DNA of 64,000 nucleotides, from assembly GCF_000744705.1 (NCBI RefSeq), contig NZ_JQML01000001.1, forward strand, positions 9,496,017 to 9,560,016. The letters run 5' to 3'. Of this stretch, positions 53,548 through 61,848 are shown piece after piece. Made by a program: the position numbers and the translations under genes. Every line of letters starts with the position of its first letter. Within the stretch, counting starts at the first letter, position 1. The DNA is from Streptacidiphilus albus JL83. Its GTDB lineage: Bacteria; Actinomycetota; Actinomycetes; Streptomycetales; Streptomycetaceae. The notes beneath the pieces were generated by a model, which was given only the letters and a program-made list of their open reading frames with translations, was not told where the DNA came from and ran no database searches.

Positions 53548-54428
53548 CCGACCACCAGGAGATCCGGGTCCCCGTCGACGGCGGCGAACTGACCGCGCTG
53601 CGCTGGCCCGCGACCCGGGCGGACGCCCCGGTGGTGCTGGCGCTGCACGGCGTCACCGCCAACGCCCTGTCCTGGGGCCGGGTCGCCGACGCGCTGGCCG
53701 GACGGGCCACCCTGATCGCCCCCGACCTGCGCGGCCGGGCCGGCAGCAGGGCCGTCGCCGGCCCGTTCGGGATCGGGGTGCACGCCGACGACGTCGCCGC
53801 GCTGGCCACGGCGCTGCGCCTGCCGGCCGTGGTCCTCACCGGCCATTCGATGGGCGCCTTCGTCGCCGCGACGGCCGCCGTCCGCCACCCGCAGCTGGCG
53901 GACCGGCTGCTGCTGGTCGACGGCGGGGTCGGCTTCCCGCGTCCGGCCGGGGTCGACCCGGACGAGCTGATCACCGCCGTGATCGGCCCGGCGATGACCC
54001 GGCTGTCGATGACCTTCCCGGACCGCGCGGCCTACCGGACCTTCTGGCGGCGGCATCCCGCCTTCGCCGACGACTGGTCGGACTGGGCCGACGCCTACAT
54101 CCAGCGGGACCTCACCGGCACCGAGCCGGAGCTCCGCTCGACCTGTCGGCTGGACGCGGTGCGGGCCGACAGCGTCGACCTGTTCGACAGCGAGGAGGTG
54201 CTGGGCGCCGTGCACCGGCTGCCCTGCCCGGCCCGACTGCTCCGGGCCGAACGCGGCCTGATGGACGAGGCCCAGGGGCTGTACGACCCGAAGCGACTGG
54301 AGGCGGCGGCGCTCGACCCGGACCGGCTCGCCGTCGAGCTCGTCCCCGACACCAACCACTACAGCATCCTGATCGGCGAGCGCGGCGCCCGCACGGTCGC
54401 CGACCGGCTGCTGGCCGCCGCCCGGTGA
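53544..54428 (+). CDS. Alpha/beta-hydrolase at the end of the ABC-importer operon
   Basis: A 294-residue hydrolase with oxyanion-hole LHGVTANALSW (near 35-45), nucleophile GHSMGAF (about 105), acid in PARLLRAERGLMDE and catalytic His in DTNHYSIL. The ATG at 53544 overlaps the permease stop (ATGA). Translational coupling to an importer suggests it cleaves the imported compound, for instance an amide, ester or lactone. The specific substrate is not visible. Confidence 0.88.
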   Translation: MTDHQEIRVPVDGGELTALRWPATRADAPVVLALHGVTANALSWGRVADALAGRATLIAPDLRGRAGSRAVAGPFGIGVHADDVAALATALRLPAVVLTGHSMGAFVAATAAVRHPQLADRLLLVDGGVGFPRPAGVDPDELITAVIGPAMTRLSMTFPDRAAYRTFWRRHPAFADDWSDWADAYIQRDLTGTEPELRSTCRLDAVRADSVDLFDSEEVLGAVHRLPCPARLLRAERGLMDEAQGLYDPKRLEAAALDPDRLAVELVPDTNHYSILIGERGARTVADRLLAAAR

Positions 54429-54780
54429 AGTGGCCTCAGGCCAGTTGCGGGGTGTTCCGCCGCAGGCCCCTGCGGTCGTAGCGGAGGCCATGAGACTTCC
54501 CGGGGCCTCTGGGGCACCGGAACATGCTGATATCGGACACCCCGACCACAGGCTCAGTTCGTGGACGGACCCGGGCGCGACACCGGTTCCGCCCGGCGCT
54601 GCGCCGATGCGGCGAATGCCGCGCAGCCGTCGTGACGGAACCGTGGGCTGCTGGTCGGCACTGGCGGACCCCGTCGCGGCCGACGAGGGCCTCGGGGCCG
54701 GGGCGCTGTGCCCGAGTCGACAGATTGCCCCAGTCAGGATCGGGTAGCAGGTCGGCAGCCGACCGAGAAGGAGTTCGCGT
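54429..54780. other. 352-bp gene-free region
   Basis: A short dyad TGGCC/GGCCA at 54432-54444 follows the hydrolase stop. On the minus strand a 29-codon frame (54525-54436) reads MFRCPRGPGKSHGLRYDRRG and ends QLA; it has no ribosome-binding site and may be a gene relic. GAAGGAG before the next ATG at 54781 is the only firm signal. Confidence 0.4.
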
Positions 54781-55908
54781 ATGAGTTCGCCCGACGTGCC
54801 CGCCGAGAACGAGACGCCGCAGCCCCAACCCAGGCCACCGGCTCCGGAGCAGGGCTTCTGGGCGGAGTGGTGGGACGCCGTGTCTCCTCGCACGGTCGCC
54901 CTGCTGTTCGGGGTGCTCCTGCTCCAGCTCGCGTTCATCCTGTCCTACGTGGGCGCCTTCCACTCCCCGCAGCCGCACCGGATACCCGTCGCCGTGGTCG
55001 CCCCGGCGCAGGTCTCGGCCCGGACCGTCGACCAGCTGAACGCGATCGGGTCGAACCCGGTGAAAGCGACCGCCGTCGCCGACCAGGCCCTGGCCGAACA
55101 GCAGATCCGCGACGACGACACCTCGGCCGCGTTCATCGTCGATCCGACGTCCAACACCGACACACTGCTCGTGTCCTCGGCCGGAGGCACCTCGGTCTCG
55201 GGGGCGGTCACCACCGTGCTCACCCAGGTCGACGCCGCGCAGCACCGCTCCCTGACGGTGCGGGACATCGTGCCCCTGCAGCCCGGCGACGGGCGCGGCC
55301 TGACCGGGTTCTACCTGGTCATCGGCTGGATCGTCGGCGGCTATCTGGTGGCTGCGCTGCTCGGCGTCGCCAAGGGAGTCCGGCCGGCCACACCGCGCCG
55401 CGCGTATTTCCGCCTCGCCGCAGTCGTCCCGTACGCCGTCCTGTCGGGACTGGGCGGCGCGTTCGTCGTCGACCAGCTCCTGGGCGCCCTCACCGGCCAC
55501 TTCCTCGCCCTGTGGCTGCTCGGCGCGCTCCTGGTCGCCTCCTCGGCCACCGTCACCATGGCCTTCCAGATGCTCTTCGGCGTGCTGGGCATCGGGGTGA
55601 CCGTGCTGGTGTTCGTGATCCTCGGCAACCCGTCCGCCGGCGGCGCCTACCAGCCCACCCTGTTGCCGCCGTTCTGGCGGGCGCTGAGCGGCGCCCTGCC
55701 CAACGGGGCCGGTACGGACGCGGTCCGACGGATCGTCTACTTCGGCGCCGACGGCATCACCGGTCATCTGATCGTCATCGCGGTCTACATCCTCGGCGGC
55801 GCGGTGATCGCCGCAGCAGGCTCGCACCTGCAGCACCACCGGCTCCGCCGGCGCGGCGAAACCGCTTCGCCGACCGGCGAGTTCGACACCGACACGGCCG
55901 TCGCCTGA
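54781..55908 (+). CDS. ABC-2/YhgE-like (DUF3533-type) membrane protein
   Basis: A 375-residue membrane protein starting at ATG 54781 with GAAGGAG upstream. It has a Pro-rich N-terminus, one transmembrane segment (VALLFGVLLLQLAFILSYVGAF, about 40-61), an extracellular domain of about 110 residues (HRIPVAVVAPAQVSARTVDQLNAIG) and about five C-terminal transmembrane segments. This layout, half an ABC-2 permease with a large external domain, fits YhgE/Pip/DUF3533 proteins. No ATPase gene is adjacent. Possibly a cell-envelope transporter; function unknown. Confidence 0.78.
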   Translation: MSSPDVPAENETPQPQPRPPAPEQGFWAEWWDAVSPRTVALLFGVLLLQLAFILSYVGAFHSPQPHRIPVAVVAPAQVSARTVDQLNAIGSNPVKATAVADQALAEQQIRDDDTSAAFIVDPTSNTDTLLVSSAGGTSVSGAVTTVLTQVDAAQHRSLTVRDIVPLQPGDGRGLTGFYLVIGWIVGGYLVAALLGVAKGVRPATPRRAYFRLAAVVPYAVLSGLGGAFVVDQLLGALTGHFLALWLLGALLVASSATVTMAFQMLFGVLGIGVTVLVFVILGNPSAGGAYQPTLLPPFWRALSGALPNGAGTDAVRRIVYFGADGITGHLIVIAVYILGGAVIAAAGSHLQHHRLRRRGETASPTGEFDTDTAVA

Positions 55909-55976
55909 CGGCTCGCCCGGCCGGCCGTGGCGCGGTGACCACGGCCGGCCGCCACGGGGCGCGCCGCGACGAGTCC

Positions 55977-56006
55977 TTGAGCCGCTCGTCAGGCTTCGCC
56001 TAGAGT
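55977..56006 (+). promoter_or_regulatory. Likely promoter of the Cas3-like gene
   Basis: TTGAGC (55977-55982) and TAGAGT (56001-56006) are spaced 18 bp and resemble housekeeping -35/-10 boxes. A GGGAGGGAG ribosome-binding site follows before ATG 56031. The gene thus appears to be transcribed by itself. Confidence 0.5.
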
Positions 56007-56030
56007 GCGGTCGCGAGGGAGGGAGCACGG

Positions 56031-58286
56031 ATGGCGGACGGGTTCGCGGAGTTCATGCGGACGGCGACGGGGCACACGCCCTACGGGTACCAGGCCGCGC
56101 TGGCGGCCGACGGGCTTCCCGAGTACCTGGAAGCGCCGTCGGGGGCGGGCAAGACCGCCGCCGCCGTACTGCCCTGGCTCTACCGGCGGCAGGTCGCCGC
56201 AACCGGGGTGACGCCGCGTCGGCTGGTCCACGTGCTGCCCGCGCACAGCCTGGCCCACGGCACGGCCGTGCGGATCGGGGAGTGGCTGCGGCGGCTCGGG
56301 CTCGCCGACGAGGTCGGGCTGCACCTGGTCGCGGGCGCGGCGGCGTCCGGGGGAGCCTGGCGGCGGCGTCCCGAGCAGAGCGCGATCCTGGTCGGCACGG
56401 CCGACGCGCTGCTCAGCCGGGCGCTGATGCGCGGCTTCGCCGACTGGCGCGGGATGGAGGCGGTGTCCTTCGCGCTGCTGCACACCGACACCCAGTGGGT
56501 CTTCGACGAGATGCACCTGCTCGGACCGGCACGGCAGACCGGCATCCGGCTCCAGCAGCTCCGCGACGAGCTCGGCACGGTCGCGCCCACGCGCACCATG
56601 TGGATGTGCTCGACCCGGACGGGTGGCGGGATCGGGGACGACGAGGAGGCGCTGCAGGCGCGGCTGGGCGCGGAGCGGCGGGTCGAACGGCTGCGACCCG
56701 ACCCCGCCCGGTACCTGCCGGAGCTCGCTCGGTCGCTGGTCGCGGCGCACGTCCCCGGCACGCGGAGCATCGCCGTCCTCAACACCGCCGAGCGGGCGCG
56801 GGCGCTGTACCGGGAGCTGCGGGCGACCGCGCCCGGACGCGAGGTGCGCCTGCTGCACCGGGGGTTCCGGGCCGGGGAGCGCCCCGTCGTCACGGAGGGA
56901 CCGGCCGACCTGATCCTGGTCGCCACCCCGGCGCTGGAGGCCGGGACCGACCTCTCGGCGCGGACGCTGCTGACCGAACTCGCCCCCTGGGCGTCGATCG
57001 TGCAGCGGGCCGGCCGCTGCAACCGCCACGGCGAGGAGCCCGACGGCGGGCGGCTGCTGTGGTGCCCGCCGCCGGGAGCGGACGGCGGCGGCGACCGGGT
57101 CGCCGAGTGGTTGACGGAGCGTGAGGGGAGGGCGGTGAGCACGGGGGAGTTCTTCGAGGCGTCGGTCGCCGAGCCCTCCCCGCCCGCGCCCCCGCTGCGG
57201 CGGGCGGACCTGCTCGACCTCTTCGACACCAGCCGCGAGCCGGACGGCACCGGCGTCGCCGGTTGGATCCTCGGGCCCGCCGAGGGCGACGCCCTGGTGG
57301 CCTGGCGCCGTTGGGAGCAGGGCGCGCCCGGCGAGGAGGAGCCCGACCCGGGTGCCGACGAGCTCTGCCCGGTGCCGCTCGCCGACCTGCCCGAGCTGCT
57401 CGACGGCCGCGCCTGGACCCGGGACCGCCGGGACCACCGGTGGCGGCCCGCCGACGCCGGCGACCTGCGTCCCGGGGCGGTCCTGCTGCTCGACGCCGGG
57501 CTCGGCGGCTACCTGCAGGACGAGGGCTGGGCCCCCGACAGCCGGACGCCGGTCGTGCCCTGCGGTGCGATCGCGGAACCCGGGTCCGCTGCCACGGCCC
57601 GGCAGCTCTTCGCCTGCACCAGCTGGGTGAGCCTCGACCAGCACCTGATGGAGACCGAGGAGGAGGCCGAGCGGCTGGTCACGGCGCTGACCGGCGTCTC
57701 GGCGGCCCACCGGGCGGCCGTCGCCCGGGCCGCGCGCTACCACGACCTGGGCAAGTGCCACCCGGCGTTCCAGGAGATGCTGCGCTCCGGCGGCGGCGAC
57801 CCGCCGCCCGGCCTGCTGGCGAAGTCCAAGGCGCCCCACAACGGCATCGGCAACAGCCGGGCCCACTTCCGCCACGAACTGGTCAGCGCCCTGATCCTGC
57901 TGGGCGAGGAGCAGCCCGACGGCGGCGGCGAGCCGGACCACCGGCTGGTGGCGTACCTCGCCGCCGCCCACCACGGCCAGCTGCGGATCGCGCCGCACCG
58001 CCGTCCGGAGGAGGCAGCGCAGCTGCTGGGCGTCCGCGACGGGGACCGCACACCCCCGATCGAGCTCTCCACCGGCGAGCGGTTCCGCGCGCGGACCCTG
58101 AGCACGGCGGCGTTCCGCACCGCCGGGCCGGGATCCTGGACGGAACAGGCCCTGGCCCTCCGCGACCGGGAGGACCTGGGACCGTTCCGCCTCGCCTACC
58201 TGGAGACCCTGGTCCGGGTCGCGGACTGGCGCTCCAGCGCCCGCCACGACGGTCCGGTGCCGCCGCTGCTGCTGCCGCCCGGCTAG
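56031..58286 (+). CDS. Solitary Cas3-like helicase with C-terminal HD domain (type I-G/I-U-like)
   Basis: A 751-residue protein. An SF2 helicase comes first: Walker A APSGAGKT (35-42), DEMH box (159-162), VATPALEAGTDLSA and QRAGRCNRHGE (about 325). An HD nuclease-like domain follows: ARYHDLGKCHPAFQEM with H571 and D572, a NSRAHFRHELVSALIL segment and AAHHGQLR. Helicase first and HD last is the arrangement of Cas3 from type I-G (formerly I-U, GSU0051-type) CRISPR systems. No Cascade gene, cas1/2 or repeat array is in the window. It could be a relic, a trans-acting Cas3, or part of a non-CRISPR defence. Both active sites look intact. Confidence 0.85.
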   Translation: MADGFAEFMRTATGHTPYGYQAALAADGLPEYLEAPSGAGKTAAAVLPWLYRRQVAATGVTPRRLVHVLPAHSLAHGTAVRIGEWLRRLGLADEVGLHLVAGAAASGGAWRRRPEQSAILVGTADALLSRALMRGFADWRGMEAVSFALLHTDTQWVFDEMHLLGPARQTGIRLQQLRDELGTVAPTRTMWMCSTRTGGGIGDDEEALQARLGAERRVERLRPDPARYLPELARSLVAAHVPGTRSIAVLNTAERARALYRELRATAPGREVRLLHRGFRAGERPVVTEGPADLILVATPALEAGTDLSARTLLTELAPWASIVQRAGRCNRHGEEPDGGRLLWCPPPGADGGGDRVAEWLTEREGRAVSTGEFFEASVAEPSPPAPPLRRADLLDLFDTSREPDGTGVAGWILGPAEGDALVAWRRWEQGAPGEEEPDPGADELCPVPLADLPELLDGRAWTRDRRDHRWRPADAGDLRPGAVLLLDAGLGGYLQDEGWAPDSRTPVVPCGAIAEPGSAATARQLFACTSWVSLDQHLMETEEEAERLVTALTGVSAAHRAAVARAARYHDLGKCHPAFQEMLRSGGGDPPPGLLAKSKAPHNGIGNSRAHFRHELVSALILLGEEQPDGGGEPDHRLVAYLAAAHHGQLRIAPHRRPEEAAQLLGVRDGDRTPPIELSTGERFRARTLSTAAFRTAGPGSWTEQALALRDREDLGPFRLAYLETLVRVADWRSSARHDGPVPPLLLPPG

Positions 58287-60665
58287 TCAGCGGGGGTCGA
58301 GTCCCGCCAGCATCTCCGGCAGCTCCCCGCTGTGGACGACCCCGAGGGTCTTCGTGGCGCGGGTGAGCGCGACATAGAGGTCGTTCACGCCGCGGCTGTG
58401 CGCCGCGAGGATCTCCGTGGGCTCGACGACCAGGACCGAGTCGAACTCCAGCCCCTTGGACTGGGCGGCCGTCATCAGCACCACCGGCGAGTCCAGCGCC
58501 GACGGCCCGTCCGCGACCGTGACCCCCTCCAACCCGGCCAGCAGGTCGATCAGTCCGGCCGGGAACCCGGGGGCGTGGATGATCGCCATCCGGCGGCCGT
58601 CCAGCGCCGCGACCTCCCGCTCGACGGCGGTGCGCAGCGCCGGCCCCCGGTCGTCCCCGGGGATCCGGAGGCTCCACGGGCGGCTGCCGCCCTCGCGCAC
58701 CGCGCTGGGCGCGGTGAGTGCCGGGCCGACCGCCCGCAGGACGCCCTCGGTGACCCGCATGATCTCGGCCGGGGTCCGGTAGTTGACGGTGAGTTCGACC
58801 GTGCGCCAGCGCCCCGCCGTGTACTCCTCCAGCGCCTCGCTCCAGGCGTTCAGCCCGGCCGGGGCGCCGGTCTGCGCCAGGTCGCCCACGATGGTCATGG
58901 AGCGGCCGGGGCAGTGACGGGTCAGCAGCCGCCAGTCCATGGGGGAGAGTTCCTGTGCCTCGTCCACGATCACGTGGCCGAAGGCCCAGGTCCGGTCCTC
59001 GGTCGCGCGCTCGGACAGGGGGCGGAGCGACTCGTCGCCCCGGTACTGGCGGGCCAGCATCTCCGCGTCCATCTCCACCAGGCCCACGCCGAAGTCGTCG
59101 AGGACGATCTTGGCGAACTCCAGCTCGGCGGCGTCCGGTCCGCCCCGGTGGGCGGTGTCGCTGCCGGGGAGCGGACCGAGCAGCTCGGCGGCCTCGTCGA
59201 GCAGCGGCACGTCGGCCACGGTCCAGGCGGGCGCGGGAACGGTTGACGTCGCGGTTGCAGTCGCGGCCGCCGCATCCGTGTCCGGCAGTTCGCGCAGCAG
59301 CGCGGCGCGCTCGGCACCGGTGAAGCCCGGCATGGCCCGCGCCAGCCGTTCGGGGGAGGCCAACAGGGTGGTGAGCAACTGCTCCGGGCTCAGCAGCGGC
59401 CACAGCCGGTCGGCCGCGGCCTGGAGCTCGGGCTCGCCGACGAGCGCGTCGGCGAGGTCCGCCACGTCGTCCAGGTGCATCCGGGAGCCCGGGTCCTTGG
59501 CGTCCCGGTCCCTGGCGATCCGCAGGGCCAGCTCCGAGGAGAGCCGCTCGACCAGGTCGGCCCGCGCCTGGTTGTGCGGTTCGCGGCTGCGGTGCGCGGC
59601 GGCGTGGGCCCGTTCGCACAGGGCCCGGCTCAGCTCCAGCTCCAGGTGGTAGGGCGAGCTCTTGCCGACGGTGATGGTCCAGGACTCCTCCGGCAGCTCG
59701 CGCAGGCCGTCCAGCGCGGCGGCGAGCACCCCGGCCATCCGGACGTCGCCCTTGACGGCCGCGGCCTCGGGCGTGTCCGTGCCGGTCGGGGTGACGCCGG
59801 GGAAGAGCGCGCCGATGCTGCTGAGCACGACCTCGCTCTCGCCGAGCGCGGGGAGCACCTGGTCGATGTAGCGGAGGAAGGTCGTGTTCGGCCCGATGAC
59901 CAGCACGCCGCTCTTGGCCAGCCGGTCGCGGTGGGTGTAGAGGAGGTAGGCGGCGCGGTGCAGCGCGACCACGGTCTTGCCGGTGCCCGGGCCGCCCTGG
60001 ACCACCAGCACGCCGCCGAGTTCGGAGCGGATGACCCGGTCCTGCTCGGCCTGGATGGTGGAGACGATGTCGCCCATCCGCCCGGTGCGGGCCGCCGTCA
60101 GCGAGGCGAGCAGCGCGGTCTCCCCGCTCAGCTCGGAGCTGTCCCGGCCCTCCAGGGCGTTCAGGCCGAAGGCGTCGTCGTCGAAGTCGACGACGGTGCG
60201 GCCCTTGCTGCGCAGGTGCCGTCGTGCCGCCACGGCGCCGGGGGCGGCCGGCGTCGCGCGGTAGAACGGCTCGGCGGCGGAGGCCCGCCAGTCGGTGAGC
60301 AGCGGCTCGTGCTCCTCGTCGGCCAGGGCGATCCGGCCGATGTACTGGCGCTCGCCGTCGGCGCTGTCGATCCGTCCGAAGCAGAGCCCGTACTCGGCGG
60401 CGTGCAGTTCCGACAACCGGCGGGTGTGGTGGATTTCGAGCGTGTCGCGCTCCATGCGGGACTGGCTCGTTCCGCCTTTGTCCTGGAGGTGGATCTCGCG
60501 CAGTCGGGCGGTGGCGAGTTCGCGCTGGGCGTCGAGCCGCTGGTACAGCCTGCCGACGTACTCGTTCTCCGCGCGCAGCTCCCCGGCCCGCCAGGTGTCG
60601 GAGGCTTCGGCAGGGCCCGTTGAATCGATTTCGGACGATGACGATGACGATGACGCGGCGACCAC
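58287..60665 (-). CDS. helR: HelR/HelD-type RNA-polymerase-associated helicase
   Basis: A 792-residue UvrD-like SF1 helicase of the actinobacterial HelD group. The N-terminal coiled coil (ENEYVGRLYQRLDAQRELATARLREIH) probes RNA polymerase in this family. The P-loop GGPGTGKTVVALHRAAYLLY is near 222-240, then VIVDEAQELSPMDW, GDLAQTG, NYRTPAEIM, and late SKGLEFDSVLVVEPTE and LYVALTRAT. I chose GTG 60665 (GGAG five bases upstream); the frame is open to 60773. A RAE-like dyad at 60779-60797 lies upstream. HelR proteins with such elements displace rifamycins from RNA polymerase and give resistance. Its stop abuts the Cas3-like gene's stop. Confidence 0.88.
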   Translation of the reverse strand: MVAASSSSSSSEIDSTGPAEASDTWRAGELRAENEYVGRLYQRLDAQRELATARLREIHLQDKGGTSQSRMERDTLEIHHTRRLSELHAAEYGLCFGRIDSADGERQYIGRIALADEEHEPLLTDWRASAAEPFYRATPAAPGAVAARRHLRSKGRTVVDFDDDAFGLNALEGRDSSELSGETALLASLTAARTGRMGDIVSTIQAEQDRVIRSELGGVLVVQGGPGTGKTVVALHRAAYLLYTHRDRLAKSGVLVIGPNTTFLRYIDQVLPALGESEVVLSSIGALFPGVTPTGTDTPEAAAVKGDVRMAGVLAAALDGLRELPEESWTITVGKSSPYHLELELSRALCERAHAAAHRSREPHNQARADLVERLSSELALRIARDRDAKDPGSRMHLDDVADLADALVGEPELQAAADRLWPLLSPEQLLTTLLASPERLARAMPGFTGAERAALLRELPDTDAAAATATATSTVPAPAWTVADVPLLDEAAELLGPLPGSDTAHRGGPDAAELEFAKIVLDDFGVGLVEMDAEMLARQYRGDESLRPLSERATEDRTWAFGHVIVDEAQELSPMDWRLLTRHCPGRSMTIVGDLAQTGAPAGLNAWSEALEEYTAGRWRTVELTVNYRTPAEIMRVTEGVLRAVGPALTAPSAVREGGSRPWSLRIPGDDRGPALRTAVEREVAALDGRRMAIIHAPGFPAGLIDLLAGLEGVTVADGPSALDSPVVLMTAAQSKGLEFDSVLVVEPTEILAAHSRGVNDLYVALTRATKTLGVVHSGELPEMLAGLDPR

Positions 60666-60778
60666 GGTTGCTCCATTGACTAGAAAGAATTGGGCCGGGG
60701 CAGACGTGCGGGGCACGCATTCCGCGGTTTCCAATTCCGTCGATTTCGACCTCGGCCGTCGATTGTGCAGCATGACCA

Positions 60779-60797
60779 GGGCCTTGCGGCAAGCCCC
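60779..60797. promoter_or_regulatory. Rifamycin-associated element (RAE)-like inverted repeat
   Basis: GGGCCTTGCGGCAAGCCCC has 9-bp arms with 8 of 9 pairs around one central base. It fits the 19-bp RAE described upstream of rifamycin-inducible resistance genes in actinobacteria. It lies about 115 bp upstream of the preferred helR start. A TATATA-rich stretch just beyond it (60806-60815) may hold the -10 region. Confidence 0.8.
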
Positions 60798-60876
60798 CCG
60801 GTACGCTATATATTAGTTATGGAGAGGAGTGGGTAAACCTCCTCGTTCCTGGTCCGCGTGACGCGGAAGCCATCGG

Positions 60877-61566
60877 TCAGAGACCGGTACGGTACGCCTC
60901 CAGCCGCTCCGCCAGTTCCTTCGGGTGGCCGAGCATGGGGCAGTGGTCGCCGCGCATCTCGTCCGGCCGGAAGCCCAGCCGGTCGGTGACCGTGCCCCGG
61001 ACGAAGTCGGCCGGGAAGAAGCGGTCGTCGGCTGCGAGCAGGAACCTGGTCTCCACCTCCGGCCAGGCGTCCAGCGGCCACGGCTCGCCGAACGGGGCCG
61101 GCGCCTGGCTCCGTTGGTGCGCGGCGACGAACTCGGCGGCCAGTTCGGCCGGGGTGTCGTGCAGCACCAGCGAGAGCACGTCCTCCCCGGCGCCGTCGGC
61201 GACGCCCCGGTTCCGGTCGGCCTCCTGCCGGGCCGGGCCGTAGCCGGTGTTGCCCCACCAGGCGCCCGGCGACTCGCCCGGTGCCGGGACCTGGGCCTGG
61301 AGCAGCACCAGCAGCTGCACCGGCACCCGGTCACAGACGAGCGGCCCGGTGAACCCGCCGAACGAGTGGGCGACGACGACGAGTTCGGTGCGCCCGCCGA
61401 TCGCCGCGACCACCGCATCGGTGTACTGCGCGAGTCCGGCCGACTCGTCCTCGCACGGCAGGTCCGGTGCGACCACGTCGTGGCCCCGGTCGCGCAACTC
61501 GGCGGCCAGCGGGCCCCAGTACCATGAGTCGACCGCTGCGCCATGGATCAGTACGTATGTCGCCAT
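60877..61566 (-). CDS. Alpha/beta-hydrolase (EstA/YcjY-like)
   Basis: A 229-residue alpha/beta-hydrolase. It starts YVLIHGAAVDSWYWGPLAAELRDRGHDVVAPDLP (oxyanion-hole HG near residue 8). The nucleophile is Ser in VVVAHSFGG (about residue 71), the acid is in LLAADDRFFP, and the catalytic His is GDHCPMLGHPKELAERL. AGGA lies upstream of ATG 61566. Probably a cytosolic esterase, but the substrate is unknown. DasR-like boxes lie in its upstream region, so it may share their control. Confidence 0.87.
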   Translation of the reverse strand: MATYVLIHGAAVDSWYWGPLAAELRDRGHDVVAPDLPCEDESAGLAQYTDAVVAAIGGRTELVVVAHSFGGFTGPLVCDRVPVQLLVLLQAQVPAPGESPGAWWGNTGYGPARQEADRNRGVADGAGEDVLSLVLHDTPAELAAEFVAAHQRSQAPAPFGEPWPLDAWPEVETRFLLAADDRFFPADFVRGTVTDRLGFRPDEMRGDHCPMLGHPKELAERLEAYRTGL

Positions 61567-61670
61567 GCACCGGGATCCTGCCCGATCGGCGCGTGCGGGC
61601 GCCACCGGGACGGGCGCGGACCCGCCGGCCGGCCGGGCGAACAGTTCGGCCTGTGGATCCGACACTCATA

Positions 61671-61819
61671 AGTGGTCTAGTCCAGAATACGGAGCCCCGG
61701 GAGCCCCTGGTCTGGACCTGAGGCCGGCAATGAGCAGGTGAACTACGGCTCTCGACAAAAAGGTTGACTGTACATCAGAGGAGCTGGTCTACTCAGCGCC
61801 CAGATTGGTCTACTCCACT
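61671..61819. promoter_or_regulatory. Cluster of DasR-like operator sites
   Basis: Two sites match 13 of 16 bases of the dre consensus AGTGGTCTAGACCACT as I recall it: AGTGGTCTAGTCCAGA at 61671-61686 and ATTGGTCTACTCCACT at 61804-61819. Two weaker ones share the TGGTCT core: 61706-61721 (TGGTCTGGACC) and 61783-61798 (TGGTCTACTC). They lie between the divergent hydrolase and the hexosaminidase-like gene. DasR is the GntR repressor of N-acetylglucosamine and chitin genes in streptomycetes. Confidence 0.7.
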
Positions 61820-61848
61820 TCTGTTTGCTGACATGACAAGGAGTGACG

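Noticed and set aside
55909-58400. CRISPR array near the Cas3-like gene
   Set aside because: No 25-40-bp direct repeats with regular spacers are present on either side.
60629-60660. GATGAC-type triplet repeats at the helR 5' end
   Set aside because: A short simple repeat encoding a Ser run near the N-terminus; no sign of regulatory structure.
57883-60792. 969-codon minus-strand ORF overlapping helR in another frame
   Set aside because: Arg/Pro/Gly-rich shadow of the HelR frame, which has all helicase motifs.
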